Of a stretch of DNA of 64,000 nucleotides, positions 62,493 through 64,000 are shown piece after piece. The notes under the pieces were generated by a model. The model made no database searches, was not told the DNA's origin, and saw only the letters and a program-made list of their open reading frames with translations. Within the stretch, counting starts at the first letter, position 1; each line of letters starts with the position of its first letter. A program made the position numbers and the translations under genes. The DNA is from Phaeobacter sp. 22II1-1F12B. Lineage in GTDB: Bacteria; Pseudomonadota; Alphaproteobacteria; Rhodobacterales; Rhodobacteraceae. Location of the stretch: positions 124,001 to 188,000 of the forward strand of contig NZ_AQQP01000004.1 in assembly GCF_002210165.1 (NCBI RefSeq). Direction: 5' to 3'.

Positions 62493-63514
62493 AGCTTGCC
62501 CAGCATGGCGAGTTTGATCAGCGCCCGTTCAACGACCGCCATGGCGGGCGCGGTCTGACCAGCAGAGCGCAATTGGAGATCGGTGTCGGTCAGAACACCA
62601 AGCGCGGTTTCAAGCTTGGGCGCGCCCCAACTCTGAGCCTGCCTTACTATTCTGTCCCGACGCGGTCCGAATACCGGTGGGCGTAGGCGACCGACCCCTT
62701 CGGCGGCACCGCCGGGGTGGGACGCTGCCGCATAGAGCGTGCGAAAATGGCGCGTCGCACCGATACAGAGACTGACCGCAGTGGTGCCCTGCGACTGAAG
62801 CCGCTGGATCAGCGGCCCGATTTCACCGCTGCGCGATTCTGCGACGACATTGAGCACATCGTCCAGCGCAGCTTCGGTCGAGCGGGGGGCGACGGCGTCG
62901 ATATCGTCGATCGAAAGCGGGGTCGAATCGCCGCGCTTGTAAAGCGTCAGCTTTTCCATCGTCTGTGCAAAATCGCCGGGTCCAAGTTCGCGGGCGAGAT
63001 TGCCCAAAGCGGCCATGCTGTCGCCGGGAATGTTCGTAAGGCCCGCGTCGGACAGGATTTTCTCGATCTCCGCCCGGCTTGGCGGGTCGTCATAGATACC
63101 CACCGCATAGGCGTTGCGGTGGGCTTCGAACATCTTTCGCAGCTTGGACGATGCCTTGAGCGCGCCAGCGGTCACGATCATCTGCGCGTCACCCGGTGCC
63201 CAGTCATCAAGCGCGGCGGCAAGGGCCGGCGCGGAATTGTCATTGGCGTCTTCGACAAAAACCGCGCGGGTGCCTGGGAAGAATCCGACGGCCTTTACCG
63301 CATCCAGCAGGGCTGCAGGATCCTTGCGAAGATCGGCGCCCATGATCCGGGTCAGGCGCATTTCCTCCTCGGCGGTAGGTCCGAGCAGCGCCGCGAGAAC
63401 CTGCTGGCGCTTGAGCGCGATGCGCATGGCATCTGCGCCGAATATCAGCAGCCCGGTACTGTCGGCATCGGGTTTGGCGAAATAACCGTTTGCATCGCGC
63501 GGGCTGAGCTTCAT
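62489..63514 (-). CDS. holA: DNA polymerase III delta subunit
   Basis: HolA opens the sliding clamp as part of the clamp loader. The 341-residue protein matches the family in length and in segments such as YLILRN-free opening MKLSPRDANGYF, LLIFGADAMRIALKRQQV, and GDFAQTMEKLTLYKRG. It overlaps the lptE stop by four bases (ATGA), the normal lptE-holA arrangement. Confidence 0.92.
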   Translation of the reverse strand: MKLSPRDANGYFAKPDADSTGLLIFGADAMRIALKRQQVLAALLGPTAEEEMRLTRIMGADLRKDPAALLDAVKAVGFFPGTRAVFVEDANDNSAPALAAALDDWAPGDAQMIVTAGALKASSKLRKMFEAHRNAYAVGIYDDPPSRAEIEKILSDAGLTNIPGDSMAALGNLARELGPGDFAQTMEKLTLYKRGDSTPLSIDDIDAVAPRSTEAALDDVLNVVAESRSGEIGPLIQRLQSQGTTAVSLCIGATRHFRTLYAAASHPGGAAEGVGRLRPPVFGPRRDRIVRQAQSWGAPKLETALGVLTDTDLQLRSAGQTAPAMAVVERALIKLAMLGKL

Positions 63515-63996
63515 CCCGGCAGGTCCGCGAGCGTGTAGATCCTTGCCGTGACCCGGTCGGCGAGGCTGCCCATCAGCCGGTCAAGCGCGTCAGACTCGGC
63601 GGCCAGCGTTTCGACGGTTGACCCCGTCGCGGAATATCCGGCGAAATCCTGAACGGTGCCCGAGGCCAGCAGACTGTCATCCGAGGTCAGCCTGAGTTCA
63701 TAGCTGGCCCGTCCGATGATGCTGAACCGGGTGATTTCGCCCGCCTCGGTGATCGCCTGGCCCTGCCGCTCGAGAACTGGCGTTAGCGTCAGCCGGTAGA
63801 CGTTTGCCTGCGCCCGGCCCAGCCGTTCCTCGACGTTCCGGAGGATCAGGTAGCCTTCTTCGGACTTGGGCGCGACGATCGTGACCTTGCCCCGCAGGGC
63901 CGCGCCTGTCCCTCCCGGCGCATAGACCGGCGTAAAGCCGCATGCGGCGAGCGCAAGCGGCAGGGCAAGCAGGAAACGGCGGTTAAATGACGACAT
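63511..63996 (-). CDS. lptE: LPS-assembly lipoprotein LptE
   Basis: LptE plugs the LptD barrel for lipopolysaccharide insertion in the outer membrane. The 161-residue protein has a lipoprotein signal with lipobox LAAC (cysteine 19) and the short beta-sheet domain with CGFTPVYAPGG directly after it, typical of alphaproteobacterial LptE. It lies at the right edge, and the gene usually upstream of it (leuS) would lie outside the window. Confidence 0.92.
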   Translation of the reverse strand: MSSFNRRFLLALPLALAACGFTPVYAPGGTGAALRGKVTIVAPKSEEGYLILRNVEERLGRAQANVYRLTLTPVLERQGQAITEAGEITRFSIIGRASYELRLTSDDSLLASGTVQDFAGYSATGSTVETLAAESDALDRLMGSLADRVTARIYTLADLPG

Positions 63997-64000
63997 TCAC

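Overview
This 64 kb window is chromosomal DNA of a GC-rich alphaproteobacterium, almost certainly a member of the Rhodobacterales (Roseobacter group). The evidence is a petABC operon very like that of Rhodobacter, a CcrM methyltransferase with GANTC sites in its promoter, an FMN riboswitch in front of a stand-alone ribH, an alphaproteobacterial flagellar gene order, and small Rhodobacterales-type proteins (DUF2125, DUF4170, DUF721). I see no rRNA, tRNA, insertion sequence, prophage or CRISPR array. Assignments rest on reading motifs by eye; no database search was run.

Layout. (1) 1-3.3 kb: edge of an unidentified gene, then the cytochrome bc1 operon petA-petB-petC on the minus strand. (2) 3.5-5.5 kb: a GST-like protein, a PaiB-like flavoprotein, and an FMN riboswitch with ribH. 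(3) 5.5-25.4 kb: a large flagellar region. fliI diverges from flgB-flgC-fliE-fliQ-flgF-flgG-flgA-flgH-fliL. A convergent, overlapping minus-strand unit carries a lytic transglycosylase, flhA, fliR, flhB and a FliJ-like small gene. Further on are motB, flgE, flgK, flgL and flgI. Inside this block sits a non-flagellar module: a cobalamin riboswitch followed by a GbcA/GbcB-type glycine betaine monooxygenase pair. (4) 25.5-33.5 kb: accessory metabolism: a TetR regulator; a glutamine-synthetase-like ligase in operon with a Rieske oxygenase; a divergent IclR regulator, a carboxymuconolactone decarboxylase-like protein and a PfkB kinase; then a siderophore-interacting flavoprotein with a PadR regulator, resembling NfeF/NfeR. 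(5) 33.6-44.8 kb: an exopolysaccharide region whose gene set (TPR lipoprotein, sugar transferase, ExeA-like ATPase, chain-length determinant, tyrosine kinase) matches exosortase-associated loci although no exosortase is present. It is followed by a rhomboid protease, an unrecognised secreted protein and a membrane-anchored winged-helix protein of unusual topology. (6) 44.9-64 kb: mostly housekeeping genes: rnhB, ccrM, a membrane nucleotide cyclase, a single-domain response regulator, an AlkB-type hydroxylase, mutY, a DUF721 protein, a DsbA-like protein, a CoA transferase, lpxK-waaA, a cysQ-like gene, pmbA, a DUF2125 protein, an enoyl-CoA hydratase-like gene, an HNH protein, a flavoprotein, holA and lptE.

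The most notable observation is the cobalamin riboswitch leading directly into the glycine betaine monooxygenase genes. It suggests that an O2-dependent demethylation route is used when B12 is scarce. Other leads are the exosortase-type polysaccharide locus with its large divergent promoter region, the glutamine-synthetase-like/Rieske pairing that recalls amine-degradation pathways such as aniline dioxygenase systems, and the membrane-bound OmpR-type winged-helix protein.
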